Source: Pontibacter kalidii
GTDB taxonomy: Bacteria > Bacteroidota > Bacteroidia > Cytophagales > Hymenobacteraceae
DNA length: 64,000 bases
NCBI RefSeq assembly: GCF_026278245.1
Contig: NZ_CP111079.1
Location: forward strand, 3,672,501-3,736,500
Direction of reading: 5' to 3'
In this document: positions 44,780-53,099 of the stretch, piece by piece
Layout: each line of letters opens with the position of its first letter
How positions within the stretch are numbered: position 1 is the stretch's first letter
Position numbers and translations under genes: made by a program
The notes under the pieces: model-generated
What the model was told of the DNA's origin: nothing
The model's input: the letters and a program-made list of their open reading frames with translations, nothing else
Databases searched by the model: none

Positions 44780-44987
44780 ACTGATCCAGTATGTATATGA
44801 CGAGTTGGCCGACGACGCCTGCGCGCAGCTGGAATCAGCGTTAATGCAAGACTCAGAGCTGGCCGAGGGCTGCTCCGACCTGCTCCTGCTCCAACAGCTC
44901 CTTGACGGGGCGGCTTCCAAAGCGCCAAGCGAACGCTCGGTACAAAACATATTAAATTACTCAAAAAGCTTAAGTTTGCAGTCTTAA
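44754..44987 (+). CDS. Small helical protein overlapping the sigma gene (putative anti-sigma partner)
   Basis: 77 residues starting MIQTSTQNELIQYVYDELAD, with a Leu-rich helical part (DLLLLQQLLDGAASK) and a Ser-rich tail. It overlaps the sigma gene by 26 bases and starts inside it, so translation is probably coupled. It has no membrane helix and no HxxxCxxC zinc motif, unlike most ZAS anti-sigmas; a soluble helical regulator is the better guess. Function is inferred only from position. Confidence 0.65.
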   Translation: MIQTSTQNELIQYVYDELADDACAQLESALMQDSELAEGCSDLLLLQQLLDGAASKAPSERSVQNILNYSKSLSLQS

Positions 44988-45006
44988 CCGATTGCAAGCT
45001 TTTTTT
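44963..45006 (+). terminator. Terminator-like hairpin abutting the nth start codon
   Basis: AAAAAGCTT (44963-44971) and AAGCTTTTT (44996-45004) are perfect 9-base arms with a 24-base loop, and the T-run reaches 45006. The nth ATG begins at 45007, so the hairpin overlaps the stop of the small gene (44985-44987) and leaves no room for a ribosome site. Confidence 0.6.
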
Positions 45007-45690
45007 ATGCAGAAAAAGGAACGCTACAGGCTCCTGATCGAGTACTTTACCCAACACTTTCCGGAGCCGGAAACCGAGCTGGCTTATACAAACCCTTATG
45101 AGCTGATACTGGCGGTGGTGCTGAGCGCCCAGTGCACCGATAAGCGCGTGAACATGGTAACGCCTGCCCTGTTTGAGGCCTACCCTACGCCGGAGGCACT
45201 GGCCGCGGCCACGCCTGAAGAGGTCTTCCCGCTGATCAGAAGTATATCTTACCCCAACAACAAGGCAAAGCATTTGGCCGGACTGGGCAGAATGCTGGTG
45301 GAGCAATTTAGCGGGGAGGTGCCCAGCACGGTGGAGGAGCTGGTGAAGTTGCCGGGAGTGGGCCGCAAGACCGCCAACGTGATCGTGTCCATTATCTGGA
45401 ACCAGCCCGCCATGGCCGTGGACACCCACGTGTTCCGGGTAAGCAAGCGCCTGGGCCTGGTCACTACAACCGCCAAAACCCCGCTGGAGGTGGAAAAGCA
45501 GCTGGTGGTCAACATCCCGAACGAACTCATCTCTAAAGCGCACCACTGGCTTATCCTGCATGGCCGCTACATTTGCCTGGCCCGCCGCCCCAAGTGCGAG
45601 GAATGCCCCCTCACCCATTTCTGCGCCTTTTTTCAGAAGAATTTCCCCAACATCCCAGATGACCCGGAGAATAAGCTGGGCGGGGTGTAA
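45007..45690 (+). CDS. nth: Endonuclease III (base-excision DNA glycosylase/AP lyase)
   Basis: 227 residues from MQKKERYRLLIEYFTQHFPE. HhH motif LPGVGRKTANVI with catalytic Lys, then AMAVDTHVFRVSKRLG with catalytic Asp; the [4Fe-4S] loop CLARRPKCEECPLTHFC (C-X6-C-X2-C-X5-C) is intact. It cuts DNA at oxidised pyrimidines and abasic sites. The start directly after a T-run is odd; a TTG at 44992 would lengthen it by five codons but lies inside the hairpin. A very long hairpin follows the gene. Confidence 0.95.
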   Translation: MQKKERYRLLIEYFTQHFPEPETELAYTNPYELILAVVLSAQCTDKRVNMVTPALFEAYPTPEALAAATPEEVFPLIRSISYPNNKAKHLAGLGRMLVEQFSGEVPSTVEELVKLPGVGRKTANVIVSIIWNQPAMAVDTHVFRVSKRLGLVTTTAKTPLEVEKQLVVNIPNELISKAHHWLILHGRYICLARRPKCEECPLTHFCAFFQKNFPNIPDDPENKLGGV

Positions 45691-45697
45691 AGTGCGT

Positions 45698-45754
45698 AGT
45701 ATAAAGTATAAACCCTGTGCCGCCTCATGCCGCACAGGGTTTATACTTTATACT
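45698..45754. terminator. 23-bp perfect hairpin built of ATACTT words after nth
   Basis: Left arm 45698-45720 and right arm 45732-45754 are exact reverse complements: 23 bp with an 11-base loop. Each arm carries two tandem AGTATAA/TTATACT units plus CCCTGTGC. It starts 8 bases after the nth stop and can act as terminator on either strand. Confidence 0.8.
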
Positions 45755-45877
45755 TGAGGTACGGTATCCTGCTCCTGTTTTTCTCACTCACGTTGATGCC
45801 AACACAGAAAATGGCCCTGATCGTATAAGCAGGAATGGCTGGTTTATAGGTAAGACGACAGCATCAGCACTTTACTC

Positions 45878-46070
45878 TGTCATCCTGGAAGGAGCTTGTG
45901 GGCAAGCCGCATCAGCTTAACCTCTTGGGAAAGGAGCTGCTATTTCTACCTAGGGCCGTTATTATGTTCTAGCTACACCGTTGTTAAGATATTTGTCATT
46001 CTGTTGAGTAACCTGGCAGGAGGTAGGTTGAGCCACCGCTACAGGCCACCAAGATCCTTCCAGGATGACA
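45878..46070. repeat. MITE-like inverted-repeat element
   Basis: TGTCATCCTGGAAGG (45878-45892) and CCTTCCAGGATGACA (46056-46070) are perfect 15-base terminal inverted repeats; similarity continues for about 10 bases inward with mismatches. The 160-base middle has no open frame. No target-site duplication is obvious. It belongs to the same style of repeat as module H (TGTCATCTC...GAGATGACA). The rest of the 45755-46167 spacer shows no gene. Confidence 0.65.
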
Positions 46071-46167
46071 AGAAATGTAGCATTTAACGGTCCTGCTCTT
46101 TTTCTACCGGGTTTCCTCCAGCATAACAGTCCCCCTTACTTTAACCCAACACTGTCTCCATACCTGC

Positions 46168-48960
46168 CTAAAACCGGAACAGTGTGTTTCTGCCTGTGCT
46201 GCCCACCTTGCCGCCGAAGTTGCGGATGTTATAGATAAAGGTGACCATGCCGTAACGGTTCAGCACCGTTGTCTGCACATCTTCCACCATGTTTTCCCGG
46301 ATGCTGCGGCTGGCGCTGAGGTTCTGGTCCAGCAAATCGTATACAGATAGCTTCAGTTGTGCCCGGTCGTCTTTCAGGAACAGGAAGGTTACAGCGGCAG
46401 TAAGCCGCCCGTAGCTATCCCGCAGCCCCGGTACGGCATCGGAGGTATGCCAGTGCTCAAAGTGTGCCTCCCATACCACACGCTTCGGCACCCGGAGCAC
46501 AAGGTATGTTGTGGAGGTCCTGCTCACGGTGTTGTAGTTTTCAAACGCATCCTGCTCGTAGCGGCTTTGGCTGAAGTTCAGCCGCAGGGACTGGCTAAAC
46601 TCGATCTTGTCGTGCAGGTTGAACCCTGCATTGACCGAGGGCCAGAAGTTTCGCATCTGCCCGTAGCTCTGCACTTCGTTCAGGATGATCAGCGTTTTGC
46701 GAAAGCTTCCCCCGGCCGAGGCCCCCAGCGAAAACTGCCTGCCCAACTCATACTTGAAATCCTTTGAAATCCGTGCCGATCCGCTCGCATACCAGTTCCC
46801 ATCGGTATTCACCGGCCGGGTAACCTGCACCCCGTTAGGCTCTATCGTTCGCTCCCTGGTGATATCGTTCTGGTTTATACTTGTATAAGCATGAAGATTA
46901 TAGTTGAGCGCCCTGTTTAAATCATACTTGTACAAGTTCAGGTTAACGCTGTGGGTGACAGTAGGTACCAGGGCCGGATTTCCGTACCGGATAAACAGCG
47001 GATTGGTGTTATCCACCACAGGCTGCAGATCCATGGCACCAGGCTCCCGTAAAGAGGCACTGTAGCTCAGGTTGAGGTCTTGCCAGCGCACCCGCAGCGA
47101 GGGGAACACATAGAAGTAGTCCTGATCAATGGGCTTCCGCTCCCGGAAATCAGACTCGATGTTGAGCGACGCGAACTCCACTCCCGGCTGTACGGTCAGT
47201 TTGCCTTTCTTCCACTGGATACCCGTCGTCACATAGTTTCGCCAGCCTTTGCGGTCGAAGGAAGTGGAGAGGTCATCTACCCGGCGATCATACTCGTTGC
47301 TTTCCGGGGCATAGGCGTAGGTCCCAATGGCATTTTCATCCCTAAAGTACTGCGAGTTCAGCCTGATAACCGCACTTAAGTTCTCTACAAGTGGCTCGGT
47401 AAAAGAAATGTTGTTCCGGATGCCAAGATTGTCCCGGCTTTCATCGCGAAGCTGGTTCAACTGCGAGGTCTCAGGGTGTGGCTCGAAAAAACGGTTGAGC
47501 GCCAGGTTATACCTGTCCTGCAGCACAGTGTTATACTCATAGTTGCCGAACAGATTAAATACTCTCCCTTTCTTGGAAAAGAGCCGGTTTAAGGAATATG
47601 TGCCCGAAAAGCTGTCTGTACCTTCCTCTGAGCGCTGGTTGTTATCGCTCTCATTCACCAACCGATTGGCGTTGCGGTAGGTATTCGCATTTTCCTCCTG
47701 CTTTATGGTATTTTGCCCAAGCATTATACTCGGCCTAAAGGAGAAATCCGTGAGGGAATCGATCTTCCAGTCCAGTTTGCCGCCTATCTGGTGCTTATGG
47801 CTCCTGCTGCGCTGGTCCCGGCTGCGGCGTGTGGTCAGGGTATCCCGCGCCAGGGACTGCCTGGTGTCTATAAGCTGGTTTACCTCTCCGTTTATGCCGC
47901 CGTAAAAGTACTGCAGGTTCAGTTTGATGCCGTTTTTGGTGACCGTGTTAAAGTTTACCCCGCCCCCTGATGACTGCTCTACCCCTTCGCCCGTTCCGCC
48001 AAAGGAGACCCCGTTTAACTCGTAGCCCCTATCGCTCATCATAATGCTGTTCAACCCGCTCCGGTCAAACCCGCCTATCTTCCTCATGTCGCCCATGCCA
48101 AAGCCCGGGCGGTTCAGGTTATTCGAGTAGCCCAACAGGCTCACCTGCGTGGTGTCGCGGAAAGCGTTTATCAGCCCGCCACCCTCGTACCGGTTGTCCG
48201 TGCCGAAACCGCCGTATACTTTGCCAAACATACCTTTTTTGATTCCCTTCTTAAACGTGAGGTTAACCACCTGCGGAATTTCGCTCTCGGGCAGGTGCGG
48301 GTCGCGGCGCACTACCTCAGGGTCGTTCATCACCTGTACCTTCTCAATGACATCGGCTGGCAGGTTGCGGCTGGCAATCTTGGGGTCGCTGCCGAAGAAC
48401 TCTTTCCCGTCCACCAGTATTTTGTGCACTGCCTTCCCGTTCACGCTGATGTTGCCCGCCGCGTCCACCGATACGCCCGGAAGCTTTTTCAGCAGGTCCT
48501 CCACCAGCGCAGTGGGCAGTGTTTTAAAAGAGGCAGCGTTGAACTCCAGCGTATCGTTGCGGACCAGCACCGGCGGTGTTTCGGCCACTATCAGCACCTC
48601 ATTCAGCAGCTCAGAACTTGGCTCCAGCTTAACCTCCCCCAGGTCCAACGCGGGCTGCTCCGCCGAAAGCATGAACTCCTTACGGTACACTTGAAAGCTC
48701 ATCATTGTGATCACTGCCCTGAGCCCTTGGCCCACCGGCAAGCCAGGCACCCTGAATACACCCTTCTCATCGCTCATCCGGAACGTGACCATTGCTGTGT
48801 CGTGTGCCGTGTAAACAGCCACCGTGGCATAAGGCAGCGCCTCGTTTGTTTCCGCATCGGTGAGCACGCCCTTTACCTCGCCTTTCTGGCTTTGGGAGAA
48901 GGAGGCACCCGGGCATAAAGCAAACATGAGCAGCAGCGTGAAAGGCAGGAAGTTTTTCAT
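46168..48960 (-). CDS. TonB-dependent-receptor-like outer-membrane protein (OMP barrel with carboxypeptidase-like N-domain)
   Basis: 930 residues from MKNFLPFTLLLMFALCPGAS, a signal peptide (ATG at 48960 preferred to longer starts). Order: carboxypeptidase-regulatory-like beta-sandwich (about 25-110, KGEVKGVLTDAETNEALPYA), plug-like domain (about 125-230, LLKKLPGVSVDAAGNISVNG), then a long beta-barrel with many alternating strands. No TonB box is evident before the plug, as is usual in the barrel-only PF14905-like group. It probably handles uptake or secretion at the outer membrane; substrate unknown. No SusD partner is next to it. Confidence 0.85.
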   Translation of the reverse strand: MKNFLPFTLLLMFALCPGASFSQSQKGEVKGVLTDAETNEALPYATVAVYTAHDTAMVTFRMSDEKGVFRVPGLPVGQGLRAVITMMSFQVYRKEFMLSAEQPALDLGEVKLEPSSELLNEVLIVAETPPVLVRNDTLEFNAASFKTLPTALVEDLLKKLPGVSVDAAGNISVNGKAVHKILVDGKEFFGSDPKIASRNLPADVIEKVQVMNDPEVVRRDPHLPESEIPQVVNLTFKKGIKKGMFGKVYGGFGTDNRYEGGGLINAFRDTTQVSLLGYSNNLNRPGFGMGDMRKIGGFDRSGLNSIMMSDRGYELNGVSFGGTGEGVEQSSGGGVNFNTVTKNGIKLNLQYFYGGINGEVNQLIDTRQSLARDTLTTRRSRDQRSRSHKHQIGGKLDWKIDSLTDFSFRPSIMLGQNTIKQEENANTYRNANRLVNESDNNQRSEEGTDSFSGTYSLNRLFSKKGRVFNLFGNYEYNTVLQDRYNLALNRFFEPHPETSQLNQLRDESRDNLGIRNNISFTEPLVENLSAVIRLNSQYFRDENAIGTYAYAPESNEYDRRVDDLSTSFDRKGWRNYVTTGIQWKKGKLTVQPGVEFASLNIESDFRERKPIDQDYFYVFPSLRVRWQDLNLSYSASLREPGAMDLQPVVDNTNPLFIRYGNPALVPTVTHSVNLNLYKYDLNRALNYNLHAYTSINQNDITRERTIEPNGVQVTRPVNTDGNWYASGSARISKDFKYELGRQFSLGASAGGSFRKTLIILNEVQSYGQMRNFWPSVNAGFNLHDKIEFSQSLRLNFSQSRYEQDAFENYNTVSRTSTTYLVLRVPKRVVWEAHFEHWHTSDAVPGLRDSYGRLTAAVTFLFLKDDRAQLKLSVYDLLDQNLSASRSIRENMVEDVQTTVLNRYGMVTFIYNIRNFGGKVGSTGRNTLFRF

Positions 48961-49214
48961 AGGAGGAGTCGTGCTTTTTACCATGAAAAGTTCTGGCTCT
49001 GTTCCAGCAGGAAAAGCAGAGAAGTTCCTGAACAGGAGCAACATACTTATCTTACAATATATAGAATTATCTAACAGAAACACCACATTATTAAACTTTT
49101 AAACTAGCGGCAAGCGCGGTGCTACGGTATAGGTAGCGCCTCCCTATGCTGGTATGGCCTCTTCAGGGGCCAAAAAGTAAAACCTCAGCATTGACCAGGT
49201 ACAAGCTAAGCCAC

Positions 49215-49246
49215 AAAAAAAGGCAGACTTAATAGTCTGCCTTTTG
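49215..49246 (-). terminator. Terminator of the DUF4890-like gene
   Basis: AAAAAGGCAGAC (49217-49228) and GTCTGCCTTTT (49235-49245) form a near-perfect stem with a 6-base loop; on the minus strand the run of T follows. It lies 24 bases after the stop. Confidence 0.8.
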
Positions 49247-49269
49247 TCTGGTTCATACGTTTATGGCAT

Positions 49270-49764
49270 CTATGCTCTGCCTCCCTCATGCTGGCCGCGC
49301 TTACCCTTGCCTCCTTTCTCGTGCCTGGCTTTCATCTGCTCGCGCTTCTGTGCCTGCATCTCCTCATATTTGGCGTACTGCTTTTTGTTGAGGATGTCTT
49401 TCAGCTCCTCGTTGTGGCGCTGGTGGGCAGCCATCCTCTCGGCGCGCATTTGCTCGCGGCCGGCAGCATCTTTTTTATCGCCTTTTTTAAAGTTGGCGCG
49501 CTTGGCTTCTCGCTCTTTTGTCTCCTTCAGGTACAGCGCCTCCACTTTTTTCGCCTGCGCCTTGCTCAGGTCCAGCTCCTGGGTCATGCGCTCGGTTCTT
49601 ACTTTGGCTCTTTCTTCCGGAGATTTGCGCTCGCCTTTGTGTTTGTGCATTCTTGCCTCCTGGCGAGGCTTGGTAGTATCTTGTGCTACTGCGGGTGCCA
49701 CAGTGCTTCCCATAACCAGCACACCGAGTGCCAGCGCTAACAGGTTCTTTTTCATCTTCTTCAT
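49270..49764 (-). CDS. DUF4890-like charged periplasmic protein
   Basis: 164 residues. The signal peptide (MKKMKKNLLALALGVLVMGS, ending VAQ) precedes a very charged helical protein rich in Lys, Glu and Arg: KSPEERAKVRTERMTQELDL, LSKAQAKKVEALYLKE, MRAERMAAHQRHNEELKDIL, and a Gly/Lys/His tail. Spacing of leucines suggests a coiled coil. It resembles the DUF4890 and Spy/CpxP-like small periplasmic proteins of the phylum. Possibly an envelope-stress chaperone; not proven. Confidence 0.75.
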   Translation of the reverse strand: MKKMKKNLLALALGVLVMGSTVAPAVAQDTTKPRQEARMHKHKGERKSPEERAKVRTERMTQELDLSKAQAKKVEALYLKETKEREAKRANFKKGDKKDAAGREQMRAERMAAHQRHNEELKDILNKKQYAKYEEMQAQKREQMKARHEKGGKGKRGQHEGGRA

Positions 49765-49946
49765 TCTTAGGTCAGGTAGATAGATTAGCGGTAAGTCCAG
49801 GCCTGGAATTCCTGCTTGTTGCTTCTACTTATCCAAACGGCGTGCCAAAACTTTCCGGCAGTAACGGCCTTAAAGTGATGCTATACTTATCAAGCTAAGA
49901 AAGAGATATTTACAGCGCGATGTGGCACAAAAAAGAAAGTGTGAGG

Positions 49947-51155
49947 TTAGCGAGCAGATGACTTTACCACGTTTAACAGCACCTCCTCTACCTGCCGCAT
50001 CAATTGCCTGCGGTCGAAGAGCTGGCGGGCGATGGCCGCGCCGTTGGCAGACGCTGCCTGCAGTTGCTGTGGCTGCGCCAGCACCTGTCGGATGGTTTGG
50101 GCCAGCGCCTCCGGCTGCTCGGCAGGCGCATACCAGCCACAGTTATACTTCGCTACGAAGGCTTCCGTCCAGCCGGGGTTAGTGACAATGGCAGGGGTGC
50201 CGCAGGCGAGGCTGTCGTAGAACTTGGCTGGCGAATTACTGGCCAGCACCGGCAGATCATTAAAAGGCACCAGGGAGATAGCAGCCAATTTGAACAGCTT
50301 AAATACATCGGCGCGTGGCTGCGGCGGCAGCAAAAGCAGATTGGGCACCTGCTGCGCCAGTTCCTGCAGCTGTGGTTCGTAATAGCCGTTTCCGGTAAAC
50401 ACGAAGGTTATACTTCGGTCGGCGGCCATACTTCGAATGGCCTGCATGAGCGTGGGCATACTGTTGGCGCGGCCGTAAGTGCCGGCGTACAACACCACCT
50501 GCTTGCCCTGCAGGTTATACTTCTGGCGCAGTGCTTCCACCTCCTGCTCCTGCACGGCATCTACCATGCAGAAATCAGTGCCGTTATAGTTGGTCGTGAT
50601 CTTCTCCCGCGGAATGCCGAGGCTGGCCACGTAATCGGTCATATCGGGAGAGAGGGTAATGATATGGCTGGCGCTCTCGTAGAGGCGGCGCTCCATGTTG
50701 TAGAGGCGCTGCTGCAGCCAACTGTTCTGCACAGCCCCCATCTGTATCGGGAAGCTCGGCCACAGGTCCTGTACCTCAAACACCCACGGCACCCCCCTTA
50801 GCTTTGCCGCCTGCGCCGCCACCCACGGTGTGCTTAGCGGCGTAGATACGGCCCACAGCACATCCGGCTTCTGCAGTTGCATGGTGCGTTTAAACGCACT
50901 TCCGGCAAAACCAGCAAAAGATTTAAGGCGCTTGCGCACCCCCATCTTGTTGGAGTACGGGGCAATGCATTCGTGCAGCTCCACCCCCTCCGGCACCCAG
51001 TTATAACACTGCGTGATGCGGACTTTCCGCCAGCCATCGCTCGTCACCAGGCTCACCCTATGCCGTTGCACCAAATCCTCCATAAAGGAGAAATGACGGC
51101 ACGTGGCAGGGCAGTCCGGGTTGTGGTGGTGCTGGTTTAGGAGGGCAATGTGCAT
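49947..51155 (-). CDS. Glycosyltransferase family 4
   Basis: 402 residues. It starts MHIALLNQHHHNPDCPATCR with the N-terminal GT-B domain including FEVQDLWPS; the C-terminal domain has VVLYAGTYGRANSMPTLMQA and the EX7E-type donor site around FYDSLACGTPAIVTNPGWTE. Such enzymes transfer a sugar from a nucleotide donor in capsule, LPS or glycolipid synthesis. The WbuB-like start hints at a polysaccharide role, but donor and acceptor are unknown. It is isolated: no other polysaccharide genes adjoin it. Confidence 0.9.
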   Translation of the reverse strand: MHIALLNQHHHNPDCPATCRHFSFMEDLVQRHRVSLVTSDGWRKVRITQCYNWVPEGVELHECIAPYSNKMGVRKRLKSFAGFAGSAFKRTMQLQKPDVLWAVSTPLSTPWVAAQAAKLRGVPWVFEVQDLWPSFPIQMGAVQNSWLQQRLYNMERRLYESASHIITLSPDMTDYVASLGIPREKITTNYNGTDFCMVDAVQEQEVEALRQKYNLQGKQVVLYAGTYGRANSMPTLMQAIRSMAADRSITFVFTGNGYYEPQLQELAQQVPNLLLLPPQPRADVFKLFKLAAISLVPFNDLPVLASNSPAKFYDSLACGTPAIVTNPGWTEAFVAKYNCGWYAPAEQPEALAQTIRQVLAQPQQLQAASANGAAIARQLFDRRQLMRQVEEVLLNVVKSSAR

Positions 51156-51271
51156 TTTTATTGTTTAATTGTTGATTGTTAAATTGTTGACGGAGTAAGT
51201 ACATCAGCTGAAGTCCTACCTAATTGGGCCTGCAATAACAATTCAACAATGTAGCCATGTAGCCATTTGAA

Positions 51272-52276
51272 CTACCGCTTCTTCTCCGGTTTATACTTTG
51301 ACTCCTCGAAGATCTTGCGATAATCGGTTTCGGCCATTAATTCTGGCAGGCTTACTTCAGGGTTGCGCTCCATATACTTGCGCACGATCTGCCACCCCAC
51401 CCAGGCACCGATGCGGCCAGGGGCAGTGGCGTCTATCTCAGGCGTGTTCGGACGCTCTCCAATATACTTGTTCACGGTAAACGGCGTCTTATCAAACAAC
51501 AGCTCCTTCTCCACAAAATGCGCCCAAATGCGCCCCTCGTTATGATGCACATCTGCCATCTCCTGCTCGGAGTAGGAGATAATCAGCGAATCGGGCATGC
51601 AGGGCAGCACCGACTTCACAAAATAGTAGGCCTTGCCCATGCCGATCATCTCGGCTAGCAGATTTCGGTCTGCAAAGTTTGTTCTGTTATAGCGGTTGGA
51701 GAGCAGCAGCATGGCAGCCGGCACCATTTTCTGTGGCTCGTAGCGCCTCAGGATATACTCGTAAGCCTGCGGACGGTACTTTGCCTCCGGCCCGATAAAG
51801 TAATCAAGGCCAAATACGATCAGGCTATCCGCCACATACAGGTCATTGCCCAAGGTGCCAAGGCCGGTCACGAAGGTTTTTACCTGCGGCTCCTTAAACC
51901 CGGGGTAGTTATACTTTATCACCCGGAAGGCATCTGCCAGTTGTTTTTCCTGCTCCTGCATATCGCCGAAGGTTTGCATGGCCTGTCGCGCCAGCGAGTC
52001 AAGGGCAGGGTTTGTGGCCAGGCCGTAGAGCGGGTTAATGAAGGCTGAGTCCGTAGGGTATTCGCTCTGCTGCAGGTACTGCTCCGCAAAGTATGGGTTA
52101 GCCTGGATGAAGGCGGCAATGTCGGCTTTGGTCTCCGCCGCAAAGAAAGGTTTCTCCAGCCTTTCTATCTGCACCTCCATCGGTATGCGGGCGATCTCCT
52201 TCGGCAACTCACAACCTTTCTCGCCGCAACCAAAAGCGAATACAAGTAGGGCAAGTATAAGTAATCTGTAATACAT
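51272..52276 (-). CDS. gldB: Gliding motility lipoprotein GldB
   Basis: 334 residues. The signal peptide MYYRLLILALLVFAFGC carries a lipobox Cys17. The protein contains the GldB pattern: VQIERLEKPFFAAETKADIA, LGNDLYVADSLIVFGLDYFI, and KMVPAAMLLLSNRYNR. GldB is needed for gliding in Flavobacterium johnsoniae, where it was found by mutants. Together with gldD and gldE elsewhere in this window it supports a gliding background. It is transcribed away from the barrel gene at 52351 with a shared 75-base intergenic region. Confidence 0.88.
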   Translation of the reverse strand: MYYRLLILALLVFAFGCGEKGCELPKEIARIPMEVQIERLEKPFFAAETKADIAAFIQANPYFAEQYLQQSEYPTDSAFINPLYGLATNPALDSLARQAMQTFGDMQEQEKQLADAFRVIKYNYPGFKEPQVKTFVTGLGTLGNDLYVADSLIVFGLDYFIGPEAKYRPQAYEYILRRYEPQKMVPAAMLLLSNRYNRTNFADRNLLAEMIGMGKAYYFVKSVLPCMPDSLIISYSEQEMADVHHNEGRIWAHFVEKELLFDKTPFTVNKYIGERPNTPEIDATAPGRIGAWVGWQIVRKYMERNPEVSLPELMAETDYRKIFEESKYKPEKKR

Positions 52277-52282
52277 GTTTCG

Positions 52283-52290
52283 TATCTTTG
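52283..52290 (+). promoter_or_regulatory. -7 promoter box of the barrel gene at 52351
   Basis: TATCTTTG is an exact TAnnTTTG and lies 60 bases before the start codon, only 7 bases beyond the gldB start on the other strand; the -33 side would lie inside the gldB coding region. Confidence 0.5.
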
Positions 52291-52350
52291 TACAAAAATA
52301 GGGGGTTACTTCGTAATAGGGTAACGCAAAGTATAATAAAAGCTAAGCTA

Positions 52351-53022
52351 ATGAAGAAATTTACACTCTTAATGCTGTTTATGTGCGCCGGGTTCACAGC
52401 AATGGCCCAGGTTGAAATTGGCCTGCAACTCTCCCCGACGATCTCGGGCAACCGCTTTGTAGCTGAGGACAGGTATAACTTTGAGAAGGAGAGCAACAAC
52501 CTGCGCCTGGGTGTGGGTGTGGTGGTAGACTACTTCTTTGCCCAGAATTACGCCTTCAGCACCGGCCTGATGTACCGCAGCAAAGGCGCTGAAATTACCT
52601 ATAACTATATCCGTGAAAATGGAGATGGTTCAACCGAGCAAATGAGCGGTAAAGATGACATTGCAGTGCAATACGTTCAACTCCCCCTAACGCTCAAGCT
52701 CTTTACCAACGAGGTGGCCCCGGGCACTATCTTATACTTCCAGGTAGGCGGTGCGCTTAACACGAAGGTGGCGGCTCAGGTAAACAACAAGAAAGTGATC
52801 AACAGCGAGAAGGTGATCAAGCGCTTCAATATTTTTGAGGCCGATGCCATACTTGGCGGCGGCGTGGAGTTCCAGATGGGCGAGAGCACCAAGGTTTTCG
52901 GCGGCCTTACCTATCACCGTGGCCTTACCGACATCGACGACTTCTACGAGAAGAAGTTCGGCGACAAGAACATCGCCGTCAAGAACAATGGCGTATCGCT
53001 GGACTTCGGCCTGAAGTTCTAG
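52351..53022 (+). CDS. PorT-like outer-membrane beta-barrel protein
   Basis: 223 residues from MKKFTLLMLFMCAGFTAMAQ, a signal peptide. The mature part has the outer-membrane barrel pattern: VEIGLQLSPTISGNRFVAED, VGVGVVVDYFFAQNYAFSTG-like strands, and a C-terminus NNGVSLDFGLKF ending in Phe. It resembles PorT, a part of the T9SS, but the family has many paralogues, so PorT itself is only a possibility. An upstream extension from 52288 has no start support. A symmetric terminator separates it from the converging RNase G gene. Confidence 0.78.
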   Translation: MKKFTLLMLFMCAGFTAMAQVEIGLQLSPTISGNRFVAEDRYNFEKESNNLRLGVGVVVDYFFAQNYAFSTGLMYRSKGAEITYNYIRENGDGSTEQMSGKDDIAVQYVQLPLTLKLFTNEVAPGTILYFQVGGALNTKVAAQVNNKKVINSEKVIKRFNIFEADAILGGGVEFQMGESTKVFGGLTYHRGLTDIDDFYEKKFGDKNIAVKNNGVSLDFGLKF

Positions 53023-53045
53023 GACGCCATACCTATAAAACGAAG

Positions 53046-53080
53046 AAAGCCGCTGCTATTGATTTAGCAGCGGCTTTTTT
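53046..53080. terminator. Bidirectional terminator between the barrel and RNase G genes
   Basis: AAAGCCGCTGCTA (53046-53058) and TAGCAGCGGCTTT (53065-53077) are a perfect 13-bp stem with a 6-base loop; T-runs flank it on the plus side. It lies 24 and 20 bases from the two convergent stop codons. Confidence 0.85.
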
Positions 53081-53099
53081 GTGTTAAGTAAGCCAGGGC

